Source: Bimastos eiseni (Eukaryota > Annelida > Clitellata > Crassiclitellata > Lumbricidae). Taken from it: a stretch of DNA of 64,000 bases. Position numbers and translations under genes: made by a program. Of this stretch, positions 38,825-51,365 are shown one piece after another. Within the stretch, counting starts at the first letter, position 1; every line of letters starts with the position of its first letter. The notes below the pieces were generated by a model that saw nothing but the letters and a program-made list of their open reading frames with translations, searched no databases and was not told where the DNA came from. The stretch covers positions 11,167,822-11,231,821 of the forward strand of contig OY365822.1 in assembly GCA_959347315.1 (NCBI GenBank), given 5' to 3'.

Positions 38825-39260
38825 TTCACCCACTCACACTTACTCCATCCATCGATCAATCAATCAGACGTATACACTCATTCACTTTCTAATACTCAAA
38901 CTCACCCTAGTAGTCGTTAACTCACTCACACAGACAATACTCATTCGATCACTTACTCAATCACTCACTTACTCAATCACTCCCTCACTCGATCCAATTA
39001 CTCATTCGATCACTTACTCACTCACTCACTTACTCATTCGATCACTTACTCATTCGATCACTAACTCAATCACTTACTCATTCGATCTCTTACTTGCTCA
39101 ATGATTCTCTCTCGATCACTTACTCGCTAGATCATTCACCCTCTAACTCACTCGAGCAGTAACTCAACCGATCAATTGCTCATTGAGTCACTCAGTCACT
39201 CAATTTCTCACTAACTCATTCACTCGATCACCTATTCATTCAACCATTTATTCGATCATT
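38825..39260. repeat. Degenerate CACTTACTCATTCGAT repeat
   Basis: ACTC and TCGATCACT motifs are repeated irregularly. An (AATC)n run at 39320-39350 follows. Confidence 0.8.
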
Positions 39261-39318
39261 CACTAACTCGTCTGAATTTAAGGCCCCATGACAGCAAAAT
39301 ATTTTAATCTCTGAAATG

Positions 39319-39352
<34 letters not shown>

Positions 39353-39654
39353 GTACTTGATAAAGCGCCGCTTCAAGATATCTATTCAAAGGCGCTGCCG
39401 GCCTAATATGCCACTATAGTGAGTCGAACAGAGAGGCACACGCTCTCCCAAGCTAAAGTCCCAGCCCAACCATTGTTACAGTAGCAAATGTGAAGCACCA
39501 TTGAACCAGGTGTCCGACCAAACACCTGGCCAGTTTTCAACACCGTTTCCCTTGGCAAAGAGCTCATCCGTCTCTAACACTTTCACCCAGGAACGCAGAC
39601 AAAGTGTGGCTCCCTCAACCGTGTCAGAGAAACTGAATTCCCTTACCTAGGCCA

Positions 39655-39790
39655 TTCCAGTATCCCCCTTTCGCTCCCTTCCAGCATCTCCTTCCGCTCC
39701 CTTCCGTAGCCGTTCCAGCATCTCCCCTCCGCTGCCGTTCCAGCATCTCCATTCCGCTCCCTTCCGCTGCCGTTCCAGCATTTCCCTTCC
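39655..39790. repeat. CCGTTCCAGCATCTCC minisatellite
   Basis: Four or five units of CCGTTCCAGCATCTCC with CTTCCGCTCC linkers. Confidence 0.85.
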
Positions 39791-40129
39791 GTATGATTTG
39801 TTGTGCAGTTAACGCGCATCTGCAATGCATTTCGGCGAAAGAACGAACGCCTCATGGTCGGCCATTTGTCCTGACGATTGAAAAGCCGGGTTGGACAGGG
39901 TGGGGCCAGCTAGGCCTCGCAATCCCTCTGATCCTCCCGATACATATGTATATATATATATAATATATTTTAGCAAATTATACGTATGCTTACAGGAGCA
40001 GTCGTGGGCCTTTAAATTATCTCTTTAAAAAACCTCGCAAGTTGATACCTCTCGTAAGTTAATTCCAGGTTCGGCCCGGGTCCTTACAAATCGCCTTCTA
40101 CAGACAGACCTTTGTATTATATACACGTA

Positions 40130-40370
40130 TATGTATGATATATATATATAATGTGTGTGTGTAGGAGTGTGTGTGTATAGGTATGTGCAAGTGCGTGCGT
40201 AGATTTATGTATACGTGCGTTTGCATGTGTGTAGATGCGTATGTGTTTGAGTGTATAGCATGAGCGTAGGAGTGTGTGTGTGTGAGCATATATGTGTATT
40301 TGAGTGTATAAAATTATTGGTGTATGTGTGTCTGCGTGTGTGTGTGTATGTGTGTGTATGTGCTTGGCGC
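40130..40370. repeat. Degenerate (GT)n/(GTAT)n microsatellite
   Basis: Alternating GTGTGT and ATGTGT runs with no gene signal. Confidence 0.85.
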
Positions 40371-41124
40371 CTAATCATAAACACTCGTCCTTCCATCATT
40401 ACATTATACAGTTCATGCTTCAGATTTGCAAACAATTACACAGGTTGCAGTATATTATGATGTACGATGCCGTACCAAGTAAATTATCAACATTCACAGG
40501 AAATGATCTGCCACCAGTAGATATTTTAAGACGTATTTCGCTGCAAATGGCTCAAAAAACGGTTTCAAGTAATCGTAAGACGCGAATCTTCCGATTGGCA
40601 GGTTGGGCGTAGTTTTAAGGTTCTAAGAAGGCCTTTTACGAGTAGCCAGATGTTCAGGGCTATGAACAAATTGAAATTACAGACTTAAATTGCGTAGTTT
40701 GTAATTTATATACCTATTCAGCTACATCTTTCCAAGTATTTCGCAATTTTGAAATTATGGTTCCTGTTCCAAAGTAATTTGCAAGTCGTAACTCAACCAT
40801 GTGGGTAAGTATTGGTTAGTAATTAAAAATATAATGTGTATGTTTGGAAGTTAGGCAGACAGATAGGTAGCTAATAAAAGACAAGTAAACGCCGGTAATT
40901 AGATAAGTCTGTGAGTTCGTATAGGAGAAACTCCAAGAAAGACGAAAGGTAATAAATCTAGGAAATAAAAAAAATCACCGGAAGTACGATCATCGCCTGC
41001 GATTGGTCGTTCAGCCTATTGACACATGAAGTACCTACAAATTAGTTACCTGATAATTCCTACCATATAACCTATTCGATGCCACTCCTTCACAGTTCGT
41101 TCGTCCTCAACAGAACCCGCCTTT

Positions 41125-41280
41125 GCAGCTCTCTTTCTCTTTCTCACTCACTGTCCCTCTCTGTCTCTCTCTGTCTCTCTCTCTAGGTCTCTCTCTGTGT
41201 CTCTTCTCTCTCTGTGTCTCTTTTCTGTCAGTTGGTATGTCTGTCTGTCTATCTCTCACTTTCTCTCTCTTGTCTCTGTG
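41125..41280. repeat. (CTCTGT)n pyrimidine microsatellite
   Basis: CTCTCTGTCTCT units; apparent ORFs here are low-complexity. Confidence 0.88.
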
Positions 41281-42894
41281 GCAACCAGACTCCTCTCTCC
41301 ACCTGTCATCTCTGGACAACCACTCTGACAGGACGCAGCACGTATTGGAACAAGCTAGATTCTGCGCCTGACTTTCGGGCACCGCATTTGTAATTCGGAG
41401 TTTGCTATTACTGTTATCATTACCAACTTCTTACTTGCTATATTCAGAGAAAGAGCCTTAGTAAACTCTCGTTTCGGTTAGGTTAAAAAGGCGCTATATG
41501 AATGAATGACTGTAAATGCAATCTCTATTGAGCCTTGCCCCATCTTCACTTCGTCTGGTGGGGATTGAATCTCCGTCCTCTAGGTTGAGGCGTGAACGAT
41601 AATCGCTACTAAGGGTATCACTTTCACATGCAAACGCTACCTGAACCAGCTGATGCCGAGGTTAAGTGGGGTCAAGCTGTATCAACGTAGTTCAGTCTCA
41701 CACATTATAGCCGTAACCCAGGCATACTGTCTTATCAGCGCTCGTCAGTAGGCCTAAGCTGGTGCCGTGCTCTTGGCTTTCAAGTGGCGCTTTAGAAGTT
41801 TGAGGATTACAATTACGATTTCCAATGTAGGGCTGACACGTGTTTCCGTAGAATGATCTCGACCTTTCTCGACGAATCGATCGGGTAAGAGCGTTCACAC
41901 TCACTGAACGCTTAAACTGAAGCCACACCTCTTGAAGGCCCCTTGTACATGTAGGCCTACACAGACAGCTGGGGGTCACCTACAATAAGTCTTAAATGTC
42001 TGTGAATCACCAACTGTCTGTCTGTTGTTGGCGTATCCCTAGCTAAGAAGGCTTGCGTGGAAAATCAAAACATTGTCTGTTACCGTTCACTTGTGCCATA
42101 AATGCTTCCTAGTGTAATTACTGTCGACATTCAAAGTTCATTCAAAGACATCCAAATGGTGAAATGTACCTTTTGAGATACTCTTAAATTGACACTACGT
42201 GGTAGTCGTAATCTCCAAATTTTTAAAGAGCAGCTTGAAAGCCAAAATATAGGCCTAGCCTCTAATCGTACACACAAATAGCCGTGTAACATTTACGCTT
42301 TTTAAAGAACACACAGGCACAGCAAATTAGTTGTAATGTAAGACCCTACTTGCTTATATAAGAAGCCTCGTTAGTACTAACTTCCGATTTCGTTTTGAAC
42401 TGGACTCTCGAACTTCATGAACTTGAGCTTCAATATCCATTTTAGTCAGTGCTTTTAATCATAAAGAAGTACATAGGCTTCGCGCTTCTATCGAAGATAC
42501 TGGCTCGTCTGTTTACACACGTTCGGTCCAACTACTTTTGATACAGCGCAAATACAAGTGAAAGGGCTAGTCATTCCAGGCGCAGGGACTGTGGAATACA
42601 GTTCCAAGCTGAGGGCCAACATAGTCTTGGTCTACAACTGATACTTCTTCCTTCTAATTTTCCATGTGGAGTTTTGTGTGTGAGTTGGTCTCTCTCTCAA
42701 CTTGTCCAAACCATCGTTGAACGACTTTGTCGAGCTGAGCTGTTTTATACATCATCGTTTCTTATTTTCTGTCGTCTTGAAACGTCTGCAATTTTTAACT
42801 GCAAATCAATTTCTGATAGAAGGATATCTACATCTACATGTAGCTTCTGCATTCTCCAATATTCTGATCCGCATTCAATCAATCAATCAAAGAA

Positions 42895-43175
42895 ATTTAT
42901 TTGGCTGATCAGAATTATATATAACAGCTTACAGCGAATCCACAACAAAATATTACTTAAGTCTAATTCAAGATGAGAGACGAGAGAAGGAGTCATGAAG
43001 TGCGTAGGGATGATGAGATTAGTCCAGGAGACCCAATTAGGGACCTAGTAAGATAGGTTAAAAAGAAAAGTGAGAGCCGGTAAGAGAAAATTAAAGGGAG
43101 AAGATAATAGATTCAGTGGTGAATAAACATAAAACTTAACTAGTCTTAACTAACAAAATGTAGCTAGCAGGTGAA
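42895..43175. repeat. Dispersed repeat, copy 2 of a pair
   Basis: It matches the 24.9 kb copy over about 240 bases. An AATC-rich stretch (AATCAATCAATC) at 42875 may be the 3' tail of a minus-strand LINE. Confidence 0.7.
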
Positions 43176-43819
43176 AAGATAGGTAAGACAATAAATGCAA
43201 CTAAGAATTAGAAGATACATGTTATCTTGAGAAAAATACATTTATATAGCCAAGTAGAAAACAATTTGCCAGAGCGCCAGGATTATTCGATACATGAGCC
43301 AAGATTGAACTAGTACATTAATTTTTTTTATTTTATCACTTAATCAGTCCAAAGATTGATTGGTATATTCATTTGACCCGCACCCCATCCCTCCCTAACC
43401 CCTCTGAGTTAAGGATCCCAGCCCTTCAATTGTCCTTATTTCCGTGGAGAATATGGGAAATTATTTTGGTTCTAAAGGATTTAATGCTGCATGACAAGTA
43501 AATGGTGGCTGGAATAGCATTAAAAATTCTGGCACCTTGGCATTTAATAGATACTAATCTAGCATTAGTTCTGGCAAGGGAACCATTAAGACGTGAGGAC
43601 TTCTTATGGCGTGGTGTATGGAGCTCATGTTATGGCAAAAGTATTGGTGAAATATATTAGGTAAGTTTTTTCGACTATTTCGAAACATAAAAATGGCTAT
43701 TTGTAATTTATAGGAGAATCGCTAGCCATACAATAGGCCTAGACCAAAACCTCGTAAATAAGTCATCGTTTATTTATACGGAGCATCATCACACACGAAG
43801 TAGCAAGGGACGGACGCTC

Positions 43820-43970
43820 CCGGGGCGTCAATCCACCTAGGCGATGGAGGCAAACCCCAGATCCCCAGTGTCAAGAAGACAAAATATCCCCCTCCCCAAG
43901 ACACAAAACTGCTTCCCTTACCTGAAATTGGAGGCATTTGCCACCGGACACCCCTATCCGGACGTCCCTG
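43820..43970 (-). mobile_element. hAT-like MITE, family C, copy 3
   Basis: This 151-bp copy is inverted relative to the others. Flanking octamers GGACGCTC and GGACGTTC match at seven of eight sites. Confidence 0.7.
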
Positions 43971-44226
43971 GGACGTTCTCACTGATGCATAGGGCCTATG
44001 CTCTTTCCAGACTCGAGGCCTCCACGGAAACAAAAGGTTAGGCCTACTTACTTCAGGTAGTTAACTGAACCACGTCACTGGATTGTCACTAGACCCACTC
44101 TTGGTTCTACTACTCAGATACCGAAGTAGACACCGACATAGAAACATGGGATGGACGCTGTAACCAATGTAGCCAACTGGGCCATCTCAATGGACTTTCA
44201 CAAGACCCACCCATAATGGGTGCAAT

Positions 44227-44397
44227 CAGGGTCGTACCGAGGGGCCAGCGGGGCCTAGGCCCAGGGCGCAAATTTGGAAAGGGCGCAAATTTCATGATGG
44301 AATGACTTATAATTCGATTAAATGCACTATTTTCAAAATGTGGGGGCGTCAGATTGATGCTATGCACAGGGCGCAATAATAGCTCAGTACGGCCCTG
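44227..44397. mobile_element. hAT-like MITE, family B
   Basis: This 171-bp element has inverted ends CAGGGTCGTACCGAG and CTCAGTACGGCCCTG. It has perfect 8-bp duplications GGTGCAAT at 44219-44226 and 44398-44405. It has no coding capacity. Confidence 0.85.
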
Positions 44398-45749
44398 GGT
44401 GCAATGAGGTACGCCCTCAGATCATTCAGACGACGGGGTGCTGTCACTGACTAACCGATGTGTTCGTCAGTGGCGATGATTCGCTTGTAAACAAAAGTCT
44501 CATCCCTGCTTATAGCGACCGACTCATTTCTATTTCGAAACGGCAATGTTTATTCAGCTGGAGAAGGTGTTTTCGTTTCGTAGCTGATTGCAGAAGATGC
44601 CTGCCTGTCTACCTACTTGCTTGTAAGTCTATCTGTTTGTCTGCCGGCCTAAGTGTATATTTGTCTATCCGTCTGTTCGCCCGTCTGCCTGCCTGCCTGT
44701 CTATATATCTGGCTGGTTGAATCGTTTAACAGACATGTATAAACTTCGAATTAAGCTGTCGTTTCCCTACAGAACAACCCGCACGTACAGGCAGGCATAA
44801 ATAAAGCGTTGAGTCTGGGATTATAGTGACCAAGGACAAAAAACAGATATCTGACACTCTGTAATGTTCGCAATTGTCTAGGTCTGTGGTTAGTGTGACA
44901 GGCTGTCATGTCAGTGATGTCACGAATGATGGCAATTAAAATTCCCTTTAAAACAGATGGATAGTCGAGACTCCCAATTCACGTGCTCCACCTAGGGAAC
45001 CTGGCTGTAGTAGAAGAGCGCTGTAGGTAAAAATTTAATCAACTTAGAGATAAGGGCAACTTAAATATTCAACTGTCGTGGGTTAATAGAATTGCTGATG
45101 TTGCTGTTACAATAAAGTAATAAACCTAACCTTCAACGATTTTTAATTGAGCTAATGATGATGACGTAACCTCCAGTAAGTTGGTTCCCATCTCTGCCCT
45201 GCCAGCATGCTCCCTCGGGAGTCCTTCCATGGGCCTAGTGCCCATATTTATATGCATCACCCATGTAGGTCCATCGAATGCCCATGAAAGTCTCGGAAGA
45301 GTTCTATTCCCGGGACTCTAAAGAAATCTCGATAAAACGATCGATAGCCTAACTACTTCGAGAAGAGAATACTATTATGTGCGAATGAATATGAACATGT
45401 GAAAATAAAAGTAAGTGGATGGCGTCGGTATAGGGAGTCCATGCCTTCTATTCCAGCGAAATTTAAGCCTATACACAAAAAAGTCGGCGCCTTCTGTAAT
45501 AGTTGTAGATTCGTATGCTCACAGTAGACGATTACTATCACATAGTCCCTATTTTATATAATTATGCATCGCATATCGAAAGGTTCAAAGAGGAATTAAG
45601 TCGTTCCGAATTATAAACATTTTCGTCCTTAAACGATACAGATGACATATTACACGCGGCTATTACTTGCGCACATAAAAAATACATGGGCTATATGAAT
45701 GTTGCGGTCTCAGTTGGCGGAAGTCGATGCTTGATCAGATATTGATGTT

Positions 45750-45777
45750 CTTTCCTGTTTCCTCCATTTGTGATAAG
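45750..45777 (+). promoter_or_regulatory. RPL32: Candidate RPL32 non-coding first exon with 5' TOP-like tract
   Basis: A pyrimidine run CTTTCCTGTTTCCTCC is followed by a possible donor (AAG|GTTGG). Ribosomal protein mRNAs start with such a terminal oligopyrimidine tract. Only this pattern supports the call. Confidence 0.25.
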
Positions 45778-46652
45778 GTTGGTGAAAATAGAATTTAGTC
45801 TTTAAATCTTCTGATGATACAAAATCCAGTTGTAATCGCCACAGGAGAGTACAACTCTTGCATCTAGACTTACCTTAACGTAATGAGTTTTGGTATTTTG
45901 TTAAGAATAAGAACCTTAATATTTGCTTTTGAACAGTTCGTTTACACGCTGATCGTGTTGCGGTAGTGGAAAATAAGCATGGGATGAATGCACAATTCAT
46001 GCCTCTTCGAATTTAACTATGCTATCATCGACGTGATATGAAGTAACGCGAAATAAATTGCTCTGCATATAACCGATGCGTGATTTTGCTATTTTGGCTG
46101 TAGATTTATGTAAATGCAACAATTTGCAGTTTTCGGTTGTGACCAAATAAGATTGTTCAAAAATGTAATTACGCTTATTCCTATGTCAGTGTTACACCAA
46201 AGCCCGTTCATAGTTGCAAAAATTACCTTTTGGTAACTGTGAGATGTCCTTCTGTTACTCAATGTTATAGATCCCGTCAGGAGCATGTAAAGTTCTAAGC
46301 TGCTGGCAGATATTTAAATCTAAACGGGGATGCTGCATACAGGGTCATATATTTAGGGTGCTACAGAATACTAAAGCAGTGGCTGTAAAACTTGGAACAC
46401 ACTAGTTTCCATATATTGTCAATGTTCATGTGATGGGACAATGGTTTGAGCTTTTAATATCTGAAACAAGCATGTGGGCAGTAGAATAACTTTCAATTTC
46501 AGCCCTCCCCTGCAGATTACTGAAACAGTGGGAGTTTTGGAATGGTGTTCTCTTAATCGAGTAAAGATCGACAGTTTTGGGTCTAATGTTGTTACTGTGA
46601 GAAATTGTCATTTTTCGGAGTAATAATCGTGGCCTGTTTTGTGTTTCAACAG

Positions 46653-46753
46653 ACAGCAAGATGGCAGTTCGTCCGTTGGTCAAACGTAGATCGGAGAAGA
46701 AGAGGGTCAAGAAATTCATCCGTCACCAATCGGACCGATATGTTAAGTTACGG
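46653..46753 (+). CDS. RPL32: RPL32 first coding exon
   Basis: The exon starts after CAACAG with ACAGCAAG before the ATG at 46661 and ends CGG|GTAAGC. It encodes 31 residues, including [15 protein letters not shown]. Confidence 0.95.
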
Positions 46754-48224
46754 GTAAGCTGCATGGATTAAAAACCTCCCACGTCTATAGTTTCATACAC
46801 GGTGCCTAGACTGCTAGCAATATCATTATTTTGTTACTTAAAACTGATTTAAGCATTAGCTGTTAAATGGTTGATATCTTGGCTGCAGTCAATGTGCAAA
46901 CTTAAATATTGATTGCAATGGTAAATTACATAGTTCTAGTCTGTTATTTTGTCTTATACCAGATCCAGATTTGAATGAATCAATTTCTTTGTTCACATGG
47001 TGTTTTATAAAACACATCGAGTATGTGACTGCGACTTCATTAAATGTTACATTTTAAATTTGCTAAGTGGGCAGTGATGTTACAGAAGTAAAATTGTGCT
47101 AAATCAGTTATAATGCAATTTATCATTAAACAGCCATAAATTGCAACCAGAATTGAAGAACTGGATAAAGACATTTACTTATCCTTGATTGCATAAAGCT
47201 TTATGTAAACATGTCAATTACTGTACTGACCTGCTTTTGCTTTGTCTTAGCCCAACTGGAGAAAGCCAAAGGGTATCGACAATCGCGTTCGACGTCGATA
47301 CAAGGGCCAGTTCTTGATGCCAAACATCGGTTATGGTAGCAACAAGAAGAGCAAGTACGTCTGCCCCGATGGTCTCATCAAGGTTCTCGTGCACAACGTG
47401 AAGGTATGCCATATCTGCAAATAAATGCTTCAATGTATCTAGTTAAGTCCTGTGTTTGCAACATTTGTCAATGTAAATGCCATTGATGCATTTGAAGCTT
47501 CTAGTCCAAACTTTGGTTTTGAACAGCTCAACACTTGACAATGAGCTACATTTGTTTCCATTTGCTGTTATTACAAAATCTAAGCAATTGTTGATGTAAA
47601 CACCCTTTGATACAATGCAACTGTAATTTCACATTGCCCTTCGTACGATTAGTTAAGACAGAGCAATTGTGAAGCAAATGATTTGCTCAAGGTCCTTGCA
47701 CACTAACTACTCAAACGAAGATCGAACTCGCACTTTCCACGTTACAGGCCAATGGCTGTACCCAATGGTGCGCCGATCAATGCAGTAGTCCTATTATGGT
47801 TCTTGTGCAGTTAATTAGTAACATACCTAAAAGGCAGTTCATAATCACAGGTGTCCTGGATCAACTTACTGAATTGAAAATTCTTCATCCATTGAAACTA
47901 CATGACTGGTCTAATTTTTACTTACAAATTTTGCTATCAGGCAGACCTCAGATAAATTTGTTAAAAAAGTGTAGCTTGTGAAAGACACTGATGTGAGCTT
48001 TGTAAAAGATGATGTGCAAATACATACATAAAGTCTGACAATGGTTTAATGGTTTTTCTGTTTAGGACCTCGAAATGTTGCTCATGCAAAACAGAACATA
48101 TTCGGCCGAGATTGGTCATGCTGTTGGCAGCAAGAAACGCAAGGAGATTGTCGAGCGTGCCGAGCAGCTCGGTATCAAGGTGACGAACGCCAACGCCCGT
48201 CTGAGATCGGAAGAAAACGAGTAA
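46661..48224 (+). CDS. RPL32: 60S ribosomal protein L32 (eL32), complete coding sequence
   Basis: Three coding exons (46661-46753, 47251-47403, 48066-48224) join in phase 0 into a 134-residue protein; human RPL32 has 135. Diagnostic stretches are [45 protein letters not shown] and the terminus ARLRSEENE. The protein is a structural part of the large ribosomal subunit in the cytoplasm. The acceptor CAACAG at 46652 leaves eight untranslated bases before the ATG, so a non-coding first exon lies upstream, as is usual for this gene. All introns are GT/AG. The second coding intron holds a degraded SINE copy on the minus strand. The gene converges on MAPK7, about 3.1 kb away. Confidence 0.97.
47251..47403 (+). 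CDS. RPL32: RPL32 second coding exon
   Basis: It encodes 51 residues from [19 protein letters not shown] to VLVHNVK, between TGTCTTAG and AAG|GTATGC, in phase 0 at both ends. Confidence 0.96.
47636..47790 (-). mobile_element. RPL32: tRNA-derived SINE, copy 5, diverged, in RPL32 intron
   Basis: The minus strand keeps the body around AATTGCTCTG, the segment matching CCTTGAGCAA, and a degraded B box, but many sites are changed. It is an old copy. Confidence 0.5.
48066..48224 (+). CDS. RPL32: RPL32 last exon with TAA stop
   Basis: It encodes 52 residues from [20 protein letters not shown] to the SEENE terminus and a TAA at 48222. Confidence 0.97.
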   Translation, partial: DLEMLLMQNRTYSAEIGHAVGSKKRKEIVERAEQLGIKVTNANARLRSEENE

Positions 48225-48271
48225 CTGTTGATGGTTGAACACTACAACTGTATGATTTTGTGACCAAAAAC

Positions 48272-48277
48272 AATAAA
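48272..48277 (+). terminator. RPL32: RPL32 polyadenylation signal AATAAA
   Basis: AATAAA lies 47 bases after the stop codon, which suits the very short 3' untranslated regions of ribosomal protein genes. Confidence 0.85.
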
Positions 48278-49582
48278 GAGAATTTCAAAACATTCTTTGC
48301 TTAAATTTGTGAAAGAATCTATGGTTACTTGTGTGCAAGGACAAAATAAAGCAGTGACCTGGCCCAGTTTTGCATTGGTTTAGTTTTTAATCTTGCACCA
48401 TTGGGTTGGCACAGAGCAAATAAAGCAGAGACCTGACCCAGTTCTGTGCCTTGTACTATTTGGTTATTACAGTATTTCTGTAAACATGAAGCACAAAGCT
48501 TTTTGTTTACATCTGGACAGCTATAGACTGGTGGACAATGAATGTCCCAAATGGTAGAATATGAATGAATTTCTATGGGAAATGTAGGAACCAATTGAAA
48601 ACAAGACTTGCTTCTTGTTTTCATCTGTTGGAGACGGCTCGTACTCAAACAAGTTTGTTGCGCATATGATTAGGGACTGTGTATTGCGTGAAACCAAGGT
48701 GGAAAATAGTAAGGTCTTCAAGCTGGTTGGCTGGACTGCTGAAAGTTAAACAGTTTTATTTATCAGCTAATGATTACACAGACTGATATGGCATTTCAAA
48801 ACTACAAGAACTCTCCAGCACCTTCAAATTACATGTAATATATAATTCAAAGAGATTATCAAATGTTCTCAATTCAAGTGATTTGGATCAGTTTGCATCA
48901 ATGTAAATGAAAATGACTTTCAGTTACATTGTTGACTACTATGAACAGTTAAACACATATCAAAACATGAAAATAATATTTACTATTTGGTAAGTCTGCA
49001 TGTGTACATCAATTACTCAGGTGACTTGCTGACATGCAACTTGCTTGTTACAAAAGGAGAAATGGATTGTGGTTGTTAATTTCATTAGCGATTGTTTGGT
49101 CAGTTAAAGAAACTTGGTCATAAAGTTTGTCTGAGTGAGCAGTCAGGGATTGACAGACAAGCAGCGGTAGCGGTTCATTGTGTTCAAAATTATTTTTTGA
49201 GTTATCAACAAATGTAAACAGTTGACCTCAAATAAATACATCAAGAACACATTGATAAAACTCCTTTCTTTGAAAATGATCAAACATAAAGTACACTCGA
49301 GAGTGCACTTCCAACCTGGAAACATACACTGCAGCAAAAAAAACCACCAGAGAAAGCAATTGTTGAAAAGTATTGCTACAATATTCGCCAAACACGATGG
49401 CTACGTGCATTTGGAGTTTCAGCAATATAGTTTCACCCCAATTCAGAGATCACTACCAAATAAAATTAATCAGTCAGGACTGGTAGTAAATCTGCCAGCC
49501 ACTCAGATAAGTATGTCCTAGGGTACTAAATTACAAAAAAAATCCCATACATATAATTATAACTCCATAGGATATACAATTG

Positions 49583-49797
49583 TGTGACACGGTGGCTGAT
49601 CGGTTAGAGCGGTCGGCACGTAACATTGTGCGCTGAGTGAGCGGGTTCGACCCTCGTCTGTGGCGTCAGTTACTGCGTATGGACAAGTCCTTCACGCACA
49701 ATTGCTCTGCAGTACAAAAACTGCAGTTGTGCCGTCTAGGCATGTACACTTCTGAGCAAAAGATGTTGGAAGAAGGGCGATATCAAATTTCAATTTA
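49583..49797 (+). mobile_element. tRNA-derived SINE, copy 2
   Basis: This is a full-length copy with the A box TGGCTGATCGG, B box GTTCGACCC and tail GGGCGATATCAAATTTC. A short deletion lies between the boxes relative to the 27.6 kb copy. Confidence 0.82.
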
Positions 49798-50021
49798 ATT
49801 TCTGTAATCAGCCATTAATTATGCTTCCATAAAGTCCATTACTGCTCATTCTGAAGACTCGTCAGTCTCTTAAGCTGTTTCAAGAGTCAGCCATGGGCAT
49901 GAAATGTTAGTAACTTCATTTCTCTTGGTCTCTTTACACAAGGGTCAGTTGCAAATTCTCTTCCTTGCCACCTAATCTTCCCATTAACGGTGTATTGTCA
50001 CATTGGTCCATATACCCTCTG

Positions 50022-50431
50022 AGGCTGTCAAAGAATGTTGAAATCACGACCCGGGTACCTGTCAACCCACGCAGTCGGGTACCCGACCGCGCAGATATTT
50101 TGTTAGGAAATGCAGGGAATTGCATATTTTACTAAATGTCGTTAATCGAAAACCGATTTAATTGTCTGGGCAGTCAGCCAATATGACAACAGAATATTTC
50201 TGGCATATGTTCAGGTAGAATCACGCATTTTACGGAATTTCGGGTACCCAAAAACCGATTTCATTGCCTGGGTAGTCAGCCTCGGTAGTCATCTGGTACT
50301 GTACCCTCATCAATGTTGTTCATCTCTAGGAGCTCTTTACCTAACTTGGGCCAGCCATGGTCGTCGATCTCTACACTCGGCAATTGGGGGCAACTCAGAG
50401 GGCGGGTACTCAGGTACCCGTTGACAGCCTT
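50022..50431. mobile_element. Candidate short TIR element
   Basis: Inverted ends AGGCTGTCAA and TTGACAGCCT bracket about 410 bases rich in GGGTACC palindromes. No clear target duplication is seen, and part of a LINE-related repeat lies inside. Confidence 0.35.
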
Positions 50432-51187
50432 AATACTACTAATCCTTTGACTATCAGCAGCATTGAATTTTCCCGGTTTCTTTGTACATGCTTGTTGTTA
50501 AAGGGTTAGAGCTGAATTTTCTAATGGCACTAGCCTGGCTGCAGCCTCAAATACTTAGAATTTCAACTCTGGCAAAGATGTAAACCTCTGATATGATTGA
50601 TATAAGAGACCAGCACAGAAGACTGCATTTATGTAATCAAGCATCTAAATTTAATACATAGTTTTTCGGTACAACCTGAGCTTAAGACACCAACTTCAGT
50701 CTGTTAAGTCTGCATTAGCTTGTCATTAGCAATGTTCCACAGTAGACAGCTCAGTAAATATTTCACTTTTCAACCTAAGAATCTTGAGTTGCATAAAACC
50801 ACCACTGCCTTTGTACATTGTTTAACACAGATACATAACACAATATCATGCAGGTATCTTGTGGCCAGTCGATCGTACTCGATGTGGACACCCATACGAT
50901 GGGATGGAGGGAGGGTAAGGCCAAATACGGACAATTGGGAGGGATCCAACATAGTAGGACCTTCTCAGCACTCCATTCTCATGCACTGCTATGCTGCAGC
51001 ATTGTGCCTTCTTTGTTGTGGGCCCTACCACTTGTAATGGGCTTCCTCTGGACCTTTGGCTTTTACCTAGGATCTCCTCATCTTCTTTCTTCTCTTATAC
51101 CTGTCCTCTTTGGCCGTGGTTGGACTGAGAGTGTTTTAGAGTATATTTCTTGTAGAGGCGCTATATCAAGTTTCATGGATTGATTGA

Positions 51188-51193
51188 TTTATT
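51188..51193 (-). terminator. MAPK7: Candidate MAPK7 polyadenylation signal
   Basis: AATAAA on the minus strand lies about 175 bases after the stop codon. It falls inside the tail of a dispersed repeat, so the repeat may have supplied it. Confidence 0.4.
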
Positions 51194-51365
51194 CTTAATA
51201 CAGATGGTCTATATGAATGACCACTATCAGTCCACCACAATGACTGATAGATTAGCTAACACTCAAACCACCTCTCATAAGAATTGGCTAGTGTCAAACC
51301 TGTAAAAAAATTTGAATGCAAAAATAAACGGCAACAAGATGGGTCCTGTTAGCGAATCGTTCAGC

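Larger units (their letters stand above)
33440..45745. other. Intergenic region between thrombospondin and RPL32
   Basis: Outside the listed repeats and MITEs I see no exon with family similarity or convincing splice signals on either strand. A tail-like GGCGCTATATGAATGAATG at 41486 marks another LINE or SINE relic. Confidence 0.55.
48300..51180. other. Region between RPL32 and the MAPK7 3' end
   Basis: It holds a SINE (49583), a candidate TIR element (50022), and a repeat at about 50930-51180 ending GAGGCGCTATATCAAGTTTC. No gene is recognised. Confidence 0.55.

Noticed and set aside
47975..48060. C/D-box snoRNA in the last RPL32 intron
   Set aside because: CTGATGT, GATGATGT and a later TCTGAC look like boxes, but spacing is too short and no terminal stem forms.
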